Source: UBA1127 sp034422455 (GTDB lineage Bacteria; Chloroflexota; Dehalococcoidia; Lucifugimonadales; UBA1127). From it: a DNA stretch of 64,000 bases. Position numbers and translations under genes: made by a program. Under the pieces are notes generated by a model. The model had not been told where the DNA came from. It ran no database searches and saw only the letters and a program-made list of their open reading frames with translations. Shown here piece by piece: positions 34,537 to 43,091 of the stretch. The stretch is from assembly GCA_034422455.1 (NCBI GenBank), contig DAOUJQ010000001.1:1-64000 (forward strand), written 5' to 3'. Numbering within the stretch: the stretch's first letter is position 1; each line of letters starts with the position of its first letter.

Positions 34537-34565
34537 AAAGGGGGTTGCCATCGGCAACCCCCTTT
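34537..34565. terminator. Bidirectional terminator between two convergent Rieske genes
   Basis: 13-bp perfect stem AAAGGGGGTTGCC / GGCAACCCCCTTT with a 3-nt loop; T-rich ends on both strands. Confidence 0.85.
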
Positions 34566-34593
34566 CTCATTCGTTCAAGCTAGCCGGAGCCTC

Positions 34594-35874
34594 CTACCAA
34601 AGGTTGCCTGTGATCTCCACCTGCACCTCCGGGTCCTCGTCGAACATCACGTCGTGGGGCAACACCGCACTGCTCGATCGCTGGCGGTAGAACTCCGGCC
34701 GGTGCGCCTGCTCCGGCTCGATGCCCTCCTGCAGCTCTCGCGCGCCTCGGATGAGGCGGCGGCGCATCGCGATGATGGCCAGGTCGCTCGTTCCCAGATG
34801 CTCGCTGCGCCGGTCCACCACTGTCCCCATCGTCTCGATCATCGCTGCGTCCTCGACGCGCCCCGTCCCCCGGGGCAGGCCGGCGTAGGTCTTCGTCTTC
34901 TGCATCTCCCGGTCGATCAGGTAGTCGTTCTCGATGTTGGCCTTGGCCCGCCACGTGCCGGGGATGAGGTTGCGGCACGATGCGACCTCGCGCAGGTCCG
35001 CCTCACCCATGGCGCGCTTGGGGTGCCAGTGGCTCAGGTACACCCACGTGGTGTCGTCGTCCCGTGGCACCCACATGCGGCAACGGACAAAGGAGTTCTC
35101 GCCCGTGCCCGCCTCCCGGGGCGTCATGGTGTAGAAGGGGAACAGCCACTGGGAGATGCGCCAGTAGTAGCTGTCGTTCTCCGCTGGCCGCCGCGCGCCG
35201 ATGAGCAGCCCGTACTCCTTGTTGCGAACGAAGAAGTTGGCCCACCGCTCGTTGTACATGTAGCGCCCGCCCGAGGTGGTCGCCGCCGGCGCCACATTCC
35301 GGGCGTCCAGATTGCTGTGCAGGAAGCTCGCGTGCACCGTGTCGATCTCGCCCTCCACCGACTGCACGAAGTTGCACTCATAGATGAACTTGGCGAAGCC
35401 GCGGTTCTCTTCCGGTACGTGCATCCATTCGAAGTCCGGCATCTGCGGCCTCTTGTCCGGCGGCCCCATGTACGTCCACACGAAGCCGGAGCGCTCCTGG
35501 CACGGGTACGCGGTGATCTTCACCTTGTCCTTGAAGTTACTCTCCGCTGGCTCAGACGGCATGTCGACGCAGTCGCCGTTCACGTCGAATTTCCACCCGT
35601 GGTAGACGCAGCGGATGCCGCACTCCTCGTTGCGGCCGAAGAAGAGGCTGGCCCGGCGGTGCGGGCAGTAATTGTCCACGAGGCCCACCTGGCCGTTGGT
35701 GTCGCGGAAGGCGACGAGGTCCTCGCCCATCAGCCGTACGCGGACGGGTGGGCAGTCCGGCTCCGGCAGTTCCTCCGACATCATGGCGGGAAACCAGAAC
35801 CGCCGGAGGTACTCGCCCATGGGTGTGCCGGGTCCGACACGGCACATGAACTCGTTTTCTTCGAGGCTCAACAT
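34594..35874 (-). CDS. Rieske non-haem iron oxygenase, alpha subunit
   Basis: 426 aa, paralogue of the genes at 33117 and 40998 (shared start MLSLEENE..RVGPGTPMGE). Rieske ligands C70/H72 (CPHRRA) and C89/H92 (CVYHGW); catalytic iron motif VEGEIDTVHASFLH. Closer to the 40998 gene than to 33117. It is convergent with the 33117 gene across a shared terminator. ATG 35874 follows GGGGAGGATGCC, the same leader word used by the asparaginase-like gene. Physiological substrate and electron donor are unknown. Confidence 0.92.
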   Translation of the reverse strand: MLSLEENEFMCRVGPGTPMGEYLRRFWFPAMMSEELPEPDCPPVRVRLMGEDLVAFRDTNGQVGLVDNYCPHRRASLFFGRNEECGIRCVYHGWKFDVNGDCVDMPSEPAESNFKDKVKITAYPCQERSGFVWTYMGPPDKRPQMPDFEWMHVPEENRGFAKFIYECNFVQSVEGEIDTVHASFLHSNLDARNVAPAATTSGGRYMYNERWANFFVRNKEYGLLIGARRPAENDSYYWRISQWLFPFYTMTPREAGTGENSFVRCRMWVPRDDDTTWVYLSHWHPKRAMGEADLREVASCRNLIPGTWRAKANIENDYLIDREMQKTKTYAGLPRGTGRVEDAAMIETMGTVVDRRSEHLGTSDLAIIAMRRRLIRGARELQEGIEPEQAHRPEFYRQRSSSAVLPHDVMFDEDPEVQVEITGNLW

Positions 35875-35903
35875 GGCATCCTCCCCAAGGCTGGCTGTGG
35901 CTG

Positions 35904-35932
35904 AGGCTAGTCCGCGGGAAGGTGTTCGTCAA
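35904..35932 (-). promoter_or_regulatory. Promoter of the Rieske oxygenase gene at 34594-35874
   Basis: Minus strand TTGACG (35932-35927), 17-nt spacer, TAGCCT (35909-35904). Confidence 0.7.
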
Positions 35933-35940
35933 GGGAGAGC

Positions 35941-36324
35941 TTAGGTGTCTGTCAGCCGCTCAGCTTCCTTGATGAAGTCCTCCGTCTCGCGGATGAGCTG
36001 GATAGTCTCATCTATAGGGTCGCACAGGCCATAGTAGAAGCATTGGCCGTGCAATATGGCCTGCCGCCGGTAGTACAGCGATTGCAGGCCGTCCAGCACC
36101 GGGTTGTCCTTTGTCAGGGTGCGGAAGGCCCGGCTCGTCCCCGCCGATGTCGTGGGTTCCGTGCCTGTGCGCGCCGTGATCATGCCGTCGGCCGCGCGCT
36201 TGGTGGCGCACCATGCCTTCTCGGCCGCGTCGCGGATGTCGCCGGTGTTCATGAGGGTCAGGGCGGCGCCATACATAAGCCGAGCGTCTTCGAAGATGCG
36301 GGCCACGTCTGCTGTCATAGTCAT
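35941..36324 (-). CDS. Small helical HEPN/PaREP1-like protein
   Basis: 127 aa, all-helical. The start VARIFEDARLMYGAALTLMNTGDIRDAAEKAWCATKRAADGMI matches the PaREP1/HEPN-type pattern in which paired helices carry an AxEKAW motif; a central YYRRQAILHGQCFY contains an R-x4-H spacing (RRQAILH) like a HEPN RNase active site. HEPN proteins often pair with nucleotidyltransferases; none is adjacent here. Family assignment is tentative and function unknown. Confidence 0.6.
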   Translation of the reverse strand: MTMTADVARIFEDARLMYGAALTLMNTGDIRDAAEKAWCATKRAADGMITARTGTEPTTSAGTSRAFRTLTKDNPVLDGLQSLYYRRQAILHGQCFYYGLCDPIDETIQLIRETEDFIKEAERLTDT

Positions 36325-36407
36325 GCGGGCGCTCCGTTAGGGCCATTCCTCCGCGCCCATCCTCACCACGGCCCAATGTTGGTTTCTGCAATTGTAGGTG
36401 TCGACGC

Positions 36408-36617
36408 CTAGCTCGTAAACAGGTCCAGCACGTTGCCGAGACCCTTCGACTGCGCGCGGTAGATCTCCGTGTAGCCGCAGTTCGTGCAGCAGACCGCGGT
36501 GAACTTCTTGTTCTGCACGTCGAAGAAGCGGGAGTATTTCCCGGTGGCCCGTATCTCGTCGGTCTCAAACTCCTGGTGACCGCACTTGCTGCAGGAGAAG
36601 GTGCTACGAGTCGTCAT
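36408..36617 (-). CDS. Zinc-ribbon nucleic-acid-binding protein (DUF2082-like)
   Basis: 69 aa. Two Cys pairs, CSKCG and CTNCGYTE, about 37 residues apart, make a single zinc ribbon; the end YRAQSKGLGNVLDLF is characteristic of the small Zn_ribbon (DUF2082) proteins. ATG at 36617 with AAGGAGG 6 nt upstream, and a very good promoter. It is separated from the downstream HEPN-like gene by 83 bp, so cotranscription is possible. Confidence 0.8.
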   Translation of the reverse strand: MTTRSTFSCSKCGHQEFETDEIRATGKYSRFFDVQNKKFTAVCCTNCGYTEIYRAQSKGLGNVLDLFTS

Positions 36618-36663
36618 CGCCGCCCTCCTTGTGTTCGTGGACCCTGCCAAGGGCCTCCACTTA

Positions 36664-36692
36664 AGGCTACTTGAGGGGCCGGAGCGTGGCAA
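36664..36692 (-). promoter_or_regulatory. Promoter of the zinc-ribbon gene
   Basis: Minus strand TTGCCA (36692-36687), 17-nt spacer, TAGCCT (36669-36664). Confidence 0.7.
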
Positions 36693-36743
36693 TCTGACAT
36701 AAATGAGTCATTGCGGATACGGGGCAGTGGGAAACTCTCGGGG

Positions 36744-38171
36744 TTACGCGTACATCGGGAGCGTGCCGCGCTCGAGCTCGCCGCCTACGCCGTCGATGAG
36801 GGTGTCCAGCATGTCGATGTCCCACTCGGTCACGAAGGTGATAGCCGTGCCGTCGGCCTCCATGCGGGCCGTCCGGCCGATGCGGTGGACGTACTCTTCC
36901 ATGTTCTGCGGCATGTCGTAGTTGATGACGTGCGAGACCTCCGGGATGTCCAGCCCCCGCGCGGCGACGTTGGTGGCCGCCAGCACCTTGAGCCGCCCCT
37001 CCTTGAACGAGCGCATCACGCCGCTCCGCTGTGGCTGCGTCATGCCGCCGTGGATGCCCTCCACGGCAATGTTCTGCCGCCTCAGCGATCGCACCAGGTG
37101 GTCGACGCCCGCCTGCGTCCGCAGGAACAGCAGCGCTTTCCCGCCGTTGAGGTCCTGTCGGAGCAGGCCCGCCAGCCCGCGTACCTTGTCCTGGTCCCAC
37201 ACCTCGTAGTACACCTGCTGCACCTTGGGCGCCGTCTGGATCTCCTCGCCGATGCGCACCCACGCCGGCGACTTCAGGTGCCGGTGCACGATGCCCCGCA
37301 CGGCGGCGTGCATCGTCGCCGAGAATAGCGCCGTCTGTCGGCTCTTCGGCGTCTGTCGCAGGATGCGCTCGATGTCCGGCAGGAAGCCGATGTCCAGCAT
37401 CTCGTCCGCCTCGTCCAGCACCACCGCCCGGACAGCGTCCAGCGACAGCGTCCGCCGTCCCAGGTGGTCGAGCATCCGCCCCGGCGTGCCGACGACGATG
37501 TGGGCACCCGCCTTGAGCGCGTTGATCTGCGTGTTGATGGCCTGCCCGCCGTAGCAGACGACCACCCGTACTTGCTTGAACTGCCCCAGCCGCTGCAGCT
37601 CGTCGCGCACCTGCACCGCCAGCTCTCGCGTCGGCGCGAGCACCAGCGCCTGCACGGCTCTCTGCGACGTGTCCACGCGCTCGACCAGCGGGATGCCGAA
37701 CGCCGCCGTCTTCCCCGTACCCGTCCGCGCCTGCGCGACGACGTCCTTGCCGTCGTTCATCAGGGGGATGCACCGCACCTGCACGGGGGTGGGCTCCTCA
37801 TAGCCGATGACGTGGAGCGCCTTGGCGACCGCGCCGCTGACGGAGATGGGCCCAAACGAGCCGGAATCGGCCGTAGCGGACTCGGTTTCAAGGGCTGCGG
37901 AGGTCTTGCGACGTCGGCGCCGATTCGACTTTCGTTCGTCGCGCGACGGCTCACTATGAGGAGTGGATGAGGAGGGGCGTTCTGCAACGGCAGTGGCTAC
38001 GGAGGCGGAAGGCGGGACATCCTGCTGCGCCGAAGCCTGCGATTGCTGTTTCGACGTGCGGCGGCGCCAGGGGAGAAATCCAAGGAACTTGTGCTCAACC
38101 TGACCGGGAGCTTTGGCCGTATCGGAGGTCTTGGATGCTATGACAATGTCCTTCAGTGCAACTACATCCAT
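36744..38171 (-). CDS. DEAD-box ATP-dependent RNA helicase
   Basis: 475 aa. N-terminal tail of about 100 residues, basic and Ser/Gln-rich (RRRRRKT), then the helicase core: Q motif region IGYEEPTPVQ, Walker A ARTGTGKTAAF, DEAD box as LDEADEMLD, SAT in LFSATM, and C-terminal motifs ARGLDIPEVSHVINYD and HRIGRTAR. Such enzymes unwind short RNA duplexes in ribosome assembly, mRNA decay or cold adaptation. Start ATG 38171 is chosen because the frame further up overlaps the divergent MmgE gene; the RBS is weak, so the start is not certain. Confidence 0.93.
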   Translation of the reverse strand: MDVVALKDIVIASKTSDTAKAPGQVEHKFLGFLPWRRRTSKQQSQASAQQDVPPSASVATAVAERPSSSTPHSEPSRDERKSNRRRRRKTSAALETESATADSGSFGPISVSGAVAKALHVIGYEEPTPVQVRCIPLMNDGKDVVAQARTGTGKTAAFGIPLVERVDTSQRAVQALVLAPTRELAVQVRDELQRLGQFKQVRVVVCYGGQAINTQINALKAGAHIVVGTPGRMLDHLGRRTLSLDAVRAVVLDEADEMLDIGFLPDIERILRQTPKSRQTALFSATMHAAVRGIVHRHLKSPAWVRIGEEIQTAPKVQQVYYEVWDQDKVRGLAGLLRQDLNGGKALLFLRTQAGVDHLVRSLRRQNIAVEGIHGGMTQPQRSGVMRSFKEGRLKVLAATNVAARGLDIPEVSHVINYDMPQNMEEYVHRIGRTARMEADGTAITFVTEWDIDMLDTLIDGVGGELERGTLPMYA

Positions 38172-38274
38172 TGTGGGGGCTGACGGTGGGTTTGGCAACA
38201 CCCGCCCCTCCCTCGTTGTACAATGCCCCCGTCCGCGCACGCGGGCGCATCCTGAGAACCGAGGGGCTACACCC

Positions 38275-39609
38275 ATGGGCGCAACGGAGACTCTCGCACG
38301 CTTCATTCTGAACACGCCGCCGGAGGCCATTCCCGATGCCATCATGCATGAGGGCAAACGCTGCATCATCAACTACCTGGGCGTGGCCATCTACGCAGCC
38401 GCCGACCCGTCCTTTGGCATCCTGACGGGGCTCTTTGACGAGGAAGGCGGGGCCGAAAGCGCCTCGCTCATCGGCGCGGCTTCACGCACGAACCTGCAGA
38501 ATGCGGCGCTGGCGAATGGCTACCTCGCCCACCTGGAGGACTACGACGACACCCACTTCCCGACGGTCATCCACCCCTCCGCCCCCACCATCCCCGCCGC
38601 CTTCGCCGTCGCCGAGCGCGAGGGCGCGACCGGCCTCGACGTCCTCGCCGCGACGGTCCTCGGCATCGAGGCGTGCTGCCGCGTCGGCCTCTCCGTATAC
38701 CCCAACCACTACGACGCGGGATGGCATATCACCGGCACCTGCGGGGTGTTCGGCTCGGCGGCAGCAGCCGGGCGGCTGCTCGCGCTCGACGAGCTCCAGA
38801 TGACCTACGCCCTCGGCATCGCCGGCACGCAGGCCGCTGGCGTCCGCGAGGTCTTCGGCTCCATGTCCAAGCCCTTCCACGCCGGCCGGGCGGCCCAGAG
38901 CGGCGTCCTTGCCGGCCTCCTCGCCCGCCGCGGCTTCACCTCCACGCGCGAGATCCTGGAGGGCCGCCGGGGCTTCGCCGCCGTCCTCTCCACCGCGTCA
39001 GATATGGAGCAGGTGACCAGCGACCTCGGCGAGCGCTGGGAGCTGCCCAACAACGGCCTCAAGCCCTACTCCTGTGGCGTCGTCAGCCACCCCCTCATCG
39101 ACACCATGATCGCCTTCCGCAACGACCACGGTGTGTCGGCGGACGACGTGGAGTCCGTGGCCGCTCGCGTGCATCCGCTGGTGCTGGAGTTGATGGACCG
39201 TCCCAACCCACGCGTTGGGCTCGAAGGCAAGTTCTCCCACCAGCACTCGATGGCCGTCGGCCTCATCGACGGCGGCGCCTACCCGGCCCAGTACACTGAC
39301 GAGCGCGTCCACGATCCCGCTGTCGCCGCCCTGCGCGACAAGATCCGCGCGACGGTCGACCCCGCCATCGCCGAGGACGCCTGCGTGGTCACGCTCACTC
39401 TCCGCGACGGCCGCTCCCTCACTGAGCGCGTCGAGCACGCCACGGGCGCGCCGGAAAACCCCATGTCCGACGCCATGCTGGAGAACAAGTTCCGCACCCT
39501 CGCCGCCCGCGCCCTCCCGGAAGCCCGCGCCGACGAGCTCCTCGCCCGCCTCTGGTCCTTGGACTCGGAGCACGACATGACCGCCGTCATGGCGCTCACG
39601 CGGGGGTAA
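38275..39609 (+). CDS. MmgE/PrpD family protein
   Basis: 444 aa, normal length. The family includes 2-methylcitrate dehydratase and cis-aconitate decarboxylase, acting on tricarboxylates. Typical features: HLEDYDDTHFPTVIHPSAPTIPAAFAVAE (active-site D-D-T-H), GWHITGTCGVFGSAAAAG and PFHAGRAAQSG, with SCGVVSHPLIDTM later. No other methylcitrate-cycle genes are near, so the substrate is open. ATG 38275 follows GAGGGG; it is divergent from the helicase with about 100 bp between them. Confidence 0.9.
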   Translation: MGATETLARFILNTPPEAIPDAIMHEGKRCIINYLGVAIYAAADPSFGILTGLFDEEGGAESASLIGAASRTNLQNAALANGYLAHLEDYDDTHFPTVIHPSAPTIPAAFAVAEREGATGLDVLAATVLGIEACCRVGLSVYPNHYDAGWHITGTCGVFGSAAAAGRLLALDELQMTYALGIAGTQAAGVREVFGSMSKPFHAGRAAQSGVLAGLLARRGFTSTREILEGRRGFAAVLSTASDMEQVTSDLGERWELPNNGLKPYSCGVVSHPLIDTMIAFRNDHGVSADDVESVAARVHPLVLELMDRPNPRVGLEGKFSHQHSMAVGLIDGGAYPAQYTDERVHDPAVAALRDKIRATVDPAIAEDACVVTLTLRDGRSLTERVEHATGAPENPMSDAMLENKFRTLAARALPEARADELLARLWSLDSEHDMTAVMALTRG

Positions 39610-39616
39610 CCCCCGC

Positions 39617-39644
39617 TCGTCATACCGGCGAAAGCCGGTATCAA
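39617..39644. repeat. Dispersed hairpin repeat B, copy 1
   Basis: CGTCATACCGGCGAAAGCCG followed by GTATCAAG; the stem is ATACCGGC/GCCGGTAT around GAAA. Other copies at 42367 and 62971. Could also work as a terminator for the two convergent genes here. Confidence 0.75.
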
Positions 39645-39654
39645 GGGGATTCCG

Positions 39655-40449
39655 CTACCCGCCGCCCGCAAGCTCGATGATCGTCAAATGCGCGCCCTGC
39701 GGGTCCTGCAGGTAGATGAACCGCCCCACCTCCGGCACCGCCAGCTCCGGCGTGATCTCCCTGGCTCCCAGTCCTCGCGCCCGCTCCCTCGCCGCGTCGA
39801 GGTTCTCCACGCCAAAGTAGATCGACCAGTAGGGCGGGAAGTCGCCCCACTCCTTCTGGATCTCCATCATCCCGGCCGCCGGCTGCCCGTCCAGCATGAA
39901 CGCCGTGTACGCGCCGGTGCCGTCCGCCATGGGCCCGGTGGTAGCCTGCCAGCCGAACAGGCCGCCGTAGAACCTCGACGACGCCTCGGGGTCGTTTGCG
40001 TAGAGTTCGTTCCAGCACAGCGCGCCCGGCTCGCCGAAGACCTGCGCGCCGATCTGCGTGCGGGGCTCCCACAGCGCGAAGACCGCGCCGGTAGGGTCCT
40101 GCGCCACCACAACGCGCCCCGCGTCGAAGACATCGAAGGGCTCCTGTGCCAGCGTCCCGCCGAGCTCTTGAATGCGCCGGGCCGACTCGTCCGCGCTCTC
40201 CACCGTGAAGTAGCTCTGCCAGAACGCCCGGCCACCCATCGCCTGCGACATCTCATCCGGCATCTGGAAGATGGCGAAGCAGAGCTTGCCGCTCTTGTTC
40301 AGCGTTGTGTAGACGGCGTCCGGGCCGTCCGCTAGGTCCATCGCGGCCACCTGCAGCAGCTCCGAGTAGAACTTCCGCGATGCTGCCGCGTCCGGTGACC
40401 CCAGGTCGGCCCAGCTGAACATCCCCGGCGTATGCTTGGTGACTTCCAT
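39655..40449 (-). CDS. Two-domain VOC family protein
   Basis: 264 aa with two glyoxalase-like modules: residues about 7-125 (PGMFSWADLGSPDAAASRKFYSELL ... VVAQDPTGAVFALWEP) and 135-260 (PGALCWNELYANDPEASSRFYGGLFGW ... RFIYLQDPQGAHLTIIE). The repeated W-(A/N)-(D/E)-L and FY motifs are standard for the hydroxylase-like VOC group (CFP32/27-kDa antigen type) of unknown chemistry. GAAGGGAG precedes the ATG. Convergent with the MmgE gene across repeat B. Confidence 0.87.
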   Translation of the reverse strand: MEVTKHTPGMFSWADLGSPDAAASRKFYSELLQVAAMDLADGPDAVYTTLNKSGKLCFAIFQMPDEMSQAMGGRAFWQSYFTVESADESARRIQELGGTLAQEPFDVFDAGRVVVAQDPTGAVFALWEPRTQIGAQVFGEPGALCWNELYANDPEASSRFYGGLFGWQATTGPMADGTGAYTAFMLDGQPAAGMMEIQKEWGDFPPYWSIYFGVENLDAARERARGLGAREITPELAVPEVGRFIYLQDPQGAHLTIIELAGGG

Positions 40450-40684
40450 GTGTTCTCCCTTCTCGCGGGTTGGGGCGCAGAGGAGACTGTAGCCAGGAGC
40501 GACTCCCGCTGCAATGCCTCTTCTTTGGCAACGTACTCACCCTGACATCTGCCGCTGGCATGGAAGTCCCCTGCGACAGTACCGTTTTCCCATGATGCAC
40601 ACACGCCCAATCTGCCCAGCCCCTGATGCGCCCTCTTCCCGGGGGTTCTGCTGGCCGGAAACAAATGGCTGCAGAAGCGTTTCA

Positions 40685-40706
40685 AGAGCCGCAAAAATGG
40701 CTCTTT
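40685..40706. terminator. Weak hairpin, possible terminator
   Basis: AAGAGCC / GGCTCTT around an 8-nt A-rich loop, followed by TT. It is too far from either neighbouring stop codon to assign with confidence. Confidence 0.35.
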
Positions 40707-40922
40707 TCAGCCCAAAAACAGTGCAATGTGATGCAAAAGTGGCCAAAAGTGGAAAACTCGAATCGTATCTGCAGCCGACGGTTTTGAATGAGATTCGTTT
40801 CCCGGAAAAAAATTTTTCGTTTGAAACAAAGCCCGCGGAGGTGCTGCTCGGGCGGTGTCTGAGGCGCTGCTGCTGGCTCTCATTATGCGGCGAGGGAGAT
40901 GGTAGCTATTCTCGCTTTGCTC

Positions 40923-40951
40923 GTGACACCCTCGCGCGCTCGCGCTACAAT
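40923..40951 (+). promoter_or_regulatory. Promoter of third Rieske oxygenase gene
   Basis: GTGACA at 40923-40928, 17-nt spacer, TACAAT at 40946-40951; 46 bp before the start codon. Confidence 0.55.
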
Positions 40952-40997
40952 GCGGCATCGTCGCTCAGAGGGAGTCGGCGCGAATCGGAGGTGAACA

Positions 40998-42299
40998 ATG
41001 CTGTCCCTTGAGGAAAACGAACTCCTGTCACGCGTCGGGCCGGGCACGCCAATGGGTGAGCTCATGCGGCGGTTCTGGCAGCCAATCTTGCTCTCTGAGG
41101 AAGTGCCGGACCTGGACGGCCCGCCCGTGCGCGTGCGCCTCCTCGGCGAGGACCTTGTGGCTTTCCGCGACTCCAACGGTAACGTCGGCATGATCGACGC
41201 CTACTGCCCTCACCGTCGCGCGGGCCTCTTCTTTGGCCGCAACGAGGAATGCGGACTGCGGTGTGTCTACCACGGCTGGAAGTTCGACATCGACGGCGAC
41301 TGCGTCGACATGCCGTCGGAACCAGCCGAGTCCAATTTCAAGGAAAAGGTGAAGATCAAGGCCTACCCCACGGTGGAGGCCGGCGACTGCATCTTCGTCT
41401 ACATGGGCCCGCGGGAGTACCAGCCGCCCTTCCCGCACCTGGAGTGGACGCGCGTGCCCTCCGCCAATCGGCTGGTCATGCGCTGGATCCAGGACTCCAA
41501 CTACATGCAGACCATTGAGGGAGACTTGGACACCTCCCACGTGTCCTTCCTGCACCGCTGGTTTGACCCCAACAGCCGGCCCCGCACCGTGGGCCGCCGC
41601 GTCAAGAACGGCAGGGACATGACCGTGATCGACGGCTCGCCGAAGCTCATCGTCAAGGAGACGGACTACGGCTTCATCTACGGCTCCCGGCGCAACATCG
41701 GCGACGGCGAATACTACTGGCGCTGTACGCAGTTCATCCTGCCCGCCTACAACCTGATTCCCAGCCCCGGCTTCCCGACGACCGGCCACGCGTGGATACC
41801 CATCGACGACGACCACACCTCCGTCTTCTCCTTCACCTACGACCCCTACGAGCCCATTTCCGAGGAGCAGCGGGAGCTGCGTCGCAGGACGACGATGGAC
41901 ATGGAGCGTGTCCGGCACAGGACGGTGGACGGGACGATTATCGACGGCTGGCACGACATCCGCACCCTGGCCAACGACTTCCTCATCGACCGCGACATGC
42001 AGCGGACGTTCAACTACACCGGCATCCCCGTCGGCCGCAGCCAGGACGAAGCGATGACCGACAGCATGGGCCGCATCGTCGACCGCACCCGCGAGCACCT
42101 CGGCACCAGCGACACCGCCATCATCTTCGCGCGGCGTCAGCTCCTGCGCATGGCCCGAGAGCTCCAGGAGGGCGTCGAGCCCGAGGCCGTGCGGGACGCC
42201 GCCTCCTTCAACGTCCGCGCGATAGACGTCGTCAACACCGTCTCGGACTTCAAGGAGCTGCTGGTCACTGACGGCCACCTGGCCAAGGGCACCGTGTAG
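40998..42299 (+). CDS. Rieske non-haem iron oxygenase, alpha subunit
   Basis: 433 aa. Rieske ligands C70/H72 (CPHRRA) and C89/H92 (CVYHGW), catalytic iron motif IEGDLDTSHVSFLH. Highly similar at the N-terminus to the gene at 34594-35874. The central region diverges, where substrate specificity is set. Clear GGAGGTGAACA before the ATG. It is flanked by a promoter and a GC-rich terminator, so a single-gene unit. No reductase is linked; a shared ferredoxin-type donor elsewhere in the genome is implied. Confidence 0.92.
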   Translation: MLSLEENELLSRVGPGTPMGELMRRFWQPILLSEEVPDLDGPPVRVRLLGEDLVAFRDSNGNVGMIDAYCPHRRAGLFFGRNEECGLRCVYHGWKFDIDGDCVDMPSEPAESNFKEKVKIKAYPTVEAGDCIFVYMGPREYQPPFPHLEWTRVPSANRLVMRWIQDSNYMQTIEGDLDTSHVSFLHRWFDPNSRPRTVGRRVKNGRDMTVIDGSPKLIVKETDYGFIYGSRRNIGDGEYYWRCTQFILPAYNLIPSPGFPTTGHAWIPIDDDHTSVFSFTYDPYEPISEEQRELRRRTTMDMERVRHRTVDGTIIDGWHDIRTLANDFLIDRDMQRTFNYTGIPVGRSQDEAMTDSMGRIVDRTREHLGTSDTAIIFARRQLLRMARELQEGVEPEAVRDAASFNVRAIDVVNTVSDFKELLVTDGHLAKGTV

Positions 42300-42329
42300 C
42301 TGCGAGTTGCAGACAAGCCTGATATGAGT

Positions 42330-42353
42330 GAGGCCGCCCACACGGGCGGCCTC
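42330..42353 (+). terminator. GC-rich terminator after third Rieske gene
   Basis: 10-bp perfect stem GAGGCCGCCC / GGGCGGCCTC with loop ACAC; no T-tract. Confidence 0.65.
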
Positions 42354-42366
42354 CTGATGTGTGCAT

Positions 42367-42394
42367 CGTCATTCCCGCGCAGGCGGGAATCCAG
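42367..42394. repeat. Dispersed hairpin repeat B, copy 2
   Basis: CGTCATTCCCGCGCAGGCGG then GAATCCAG; stem ATTCCCGC/GCGGGAAT. A widespread intergenic repeat type in bacteria. Confidence 0.8.
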
Positions 42395-42473
42395 AGGGGC
42401 GTCGCCGGGTGGGGCTGCTCCCTCCTCCTTGATGGGGGAAGGTAGGGATGGGGGTGTATCGCCCACCCCCCAA

Positions 42474-42501
42474 CCGTTCGTCCTGAGCCTGTCGAAGGGC
42501 G
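42474..42501. repeat. Dispersed repeat A, copy 5
   Basis: CCGTTCGTCCTGAGCCTGTC followed by GAAGGGC; 80 bp after a copy of repeat B, the same A/B pairing seen near 63.0 kb. Confidence 0.8.
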
Positions 42502-42932
42502 CTTTGTCCAAACGGACCCTGCCACCGCCCCATTGCCCCCACGCTCTGCTCCTCGCTACTGTTTCTCCATGGAACACCGGATAACTGGCCTCAACCGGCC
42601 TCTTACGACGCCGCCTGCGCCGATGCCATTGTGGGCGAGTGGCCCGCGTCCGTGACCAAATGCCGACCGGCAGGAAGGAGGAGGATTTGTTTCTCACGGG
42701 CGGAAAATTTTTCTCCGTAGCTGAGAGCCCCGCATATAGCTACAAACGGACAATTCCAGACAATTCATCTTAGCTACGAGCATCTACGAAACAATTCGGC
42801 GGAAGCCTGGGCGGGGTGACGAGTCCTTGGGACTGAATCATTGGTGAAGAAGGCGGGGGCAGGGAGAGTAAGAGCGAGGTAGGCGCTGACCAACACAGAG
42901 GAGGGGGGTAATCAATTGGAGGGAGTCATCGC

Positions 42933-43009
42933 TGGCGACCCGGAGGGGATTCGAACCCCCGATCTCCGCCGTGACAGGGCGGTATGTTAGGCCACTACAC
43001 CACCGGGCC
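42933..43009 (-). tRNA. tRNA-Asp (GTC), CCA encoded
   Basis: Minus-strand cloverleaf. Acceptor GGCCCGG pairs with CCGGGTC (one G-T), discriminator G, then an encoded CCA at 42935-42933. The anticodon stem-loop is CCGCC-CTGTCAC-GGCGG with anticodon GTC, and the T-arm has GGGGGTTCGAATCCCC. The D-arm contains GTGTAGTGGCC. All stems are intact. Confidence 0.97.
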
Positions 43010-43091
43010 GCATTGTACTTTGATGGTAGCTGGCGCGGGCGAAGGGTGTCAAGGCGAGTCGGCTGGGGCCCACGGCCCCCGGCTAGAACGA

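Larger units (their letters stand above)
40450..40997. other. Intergenic region with AT-rich patch
   Basis: 548 bp without a credible gene; the frames present are low-complexity and lack RBS. It contains a small hairpin at 40685-40706, a markedly AT-rich part at 40690-40830 ending in the palindrome-like GAAAAAAATTTTTC, and the promoter of the next gene at 40923-40951. Base composition differs from flanking genes, so it may be a remnant insertion. Confidence 0.5.
42300..42932. other. Intergenic region with two dispersed repeats
   Basis: About 630 bp without a gene. It has a terminator (42330-42353), repeat B (42367-42394), repeat A (42474-42501), and an AT-richer patch at 42690-42790 with GGAAAATTTTTC. 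Remaining sequence shows no recognisable element before the tRNA. Confidence 0.55.

Noticed and set aside
40514..41011. A 165-codon plus-strand frame before the third Rieske gene
   Set aside because: No RBS, composition unlike genes here, and it runs through the promoter into the Rieske start codon.
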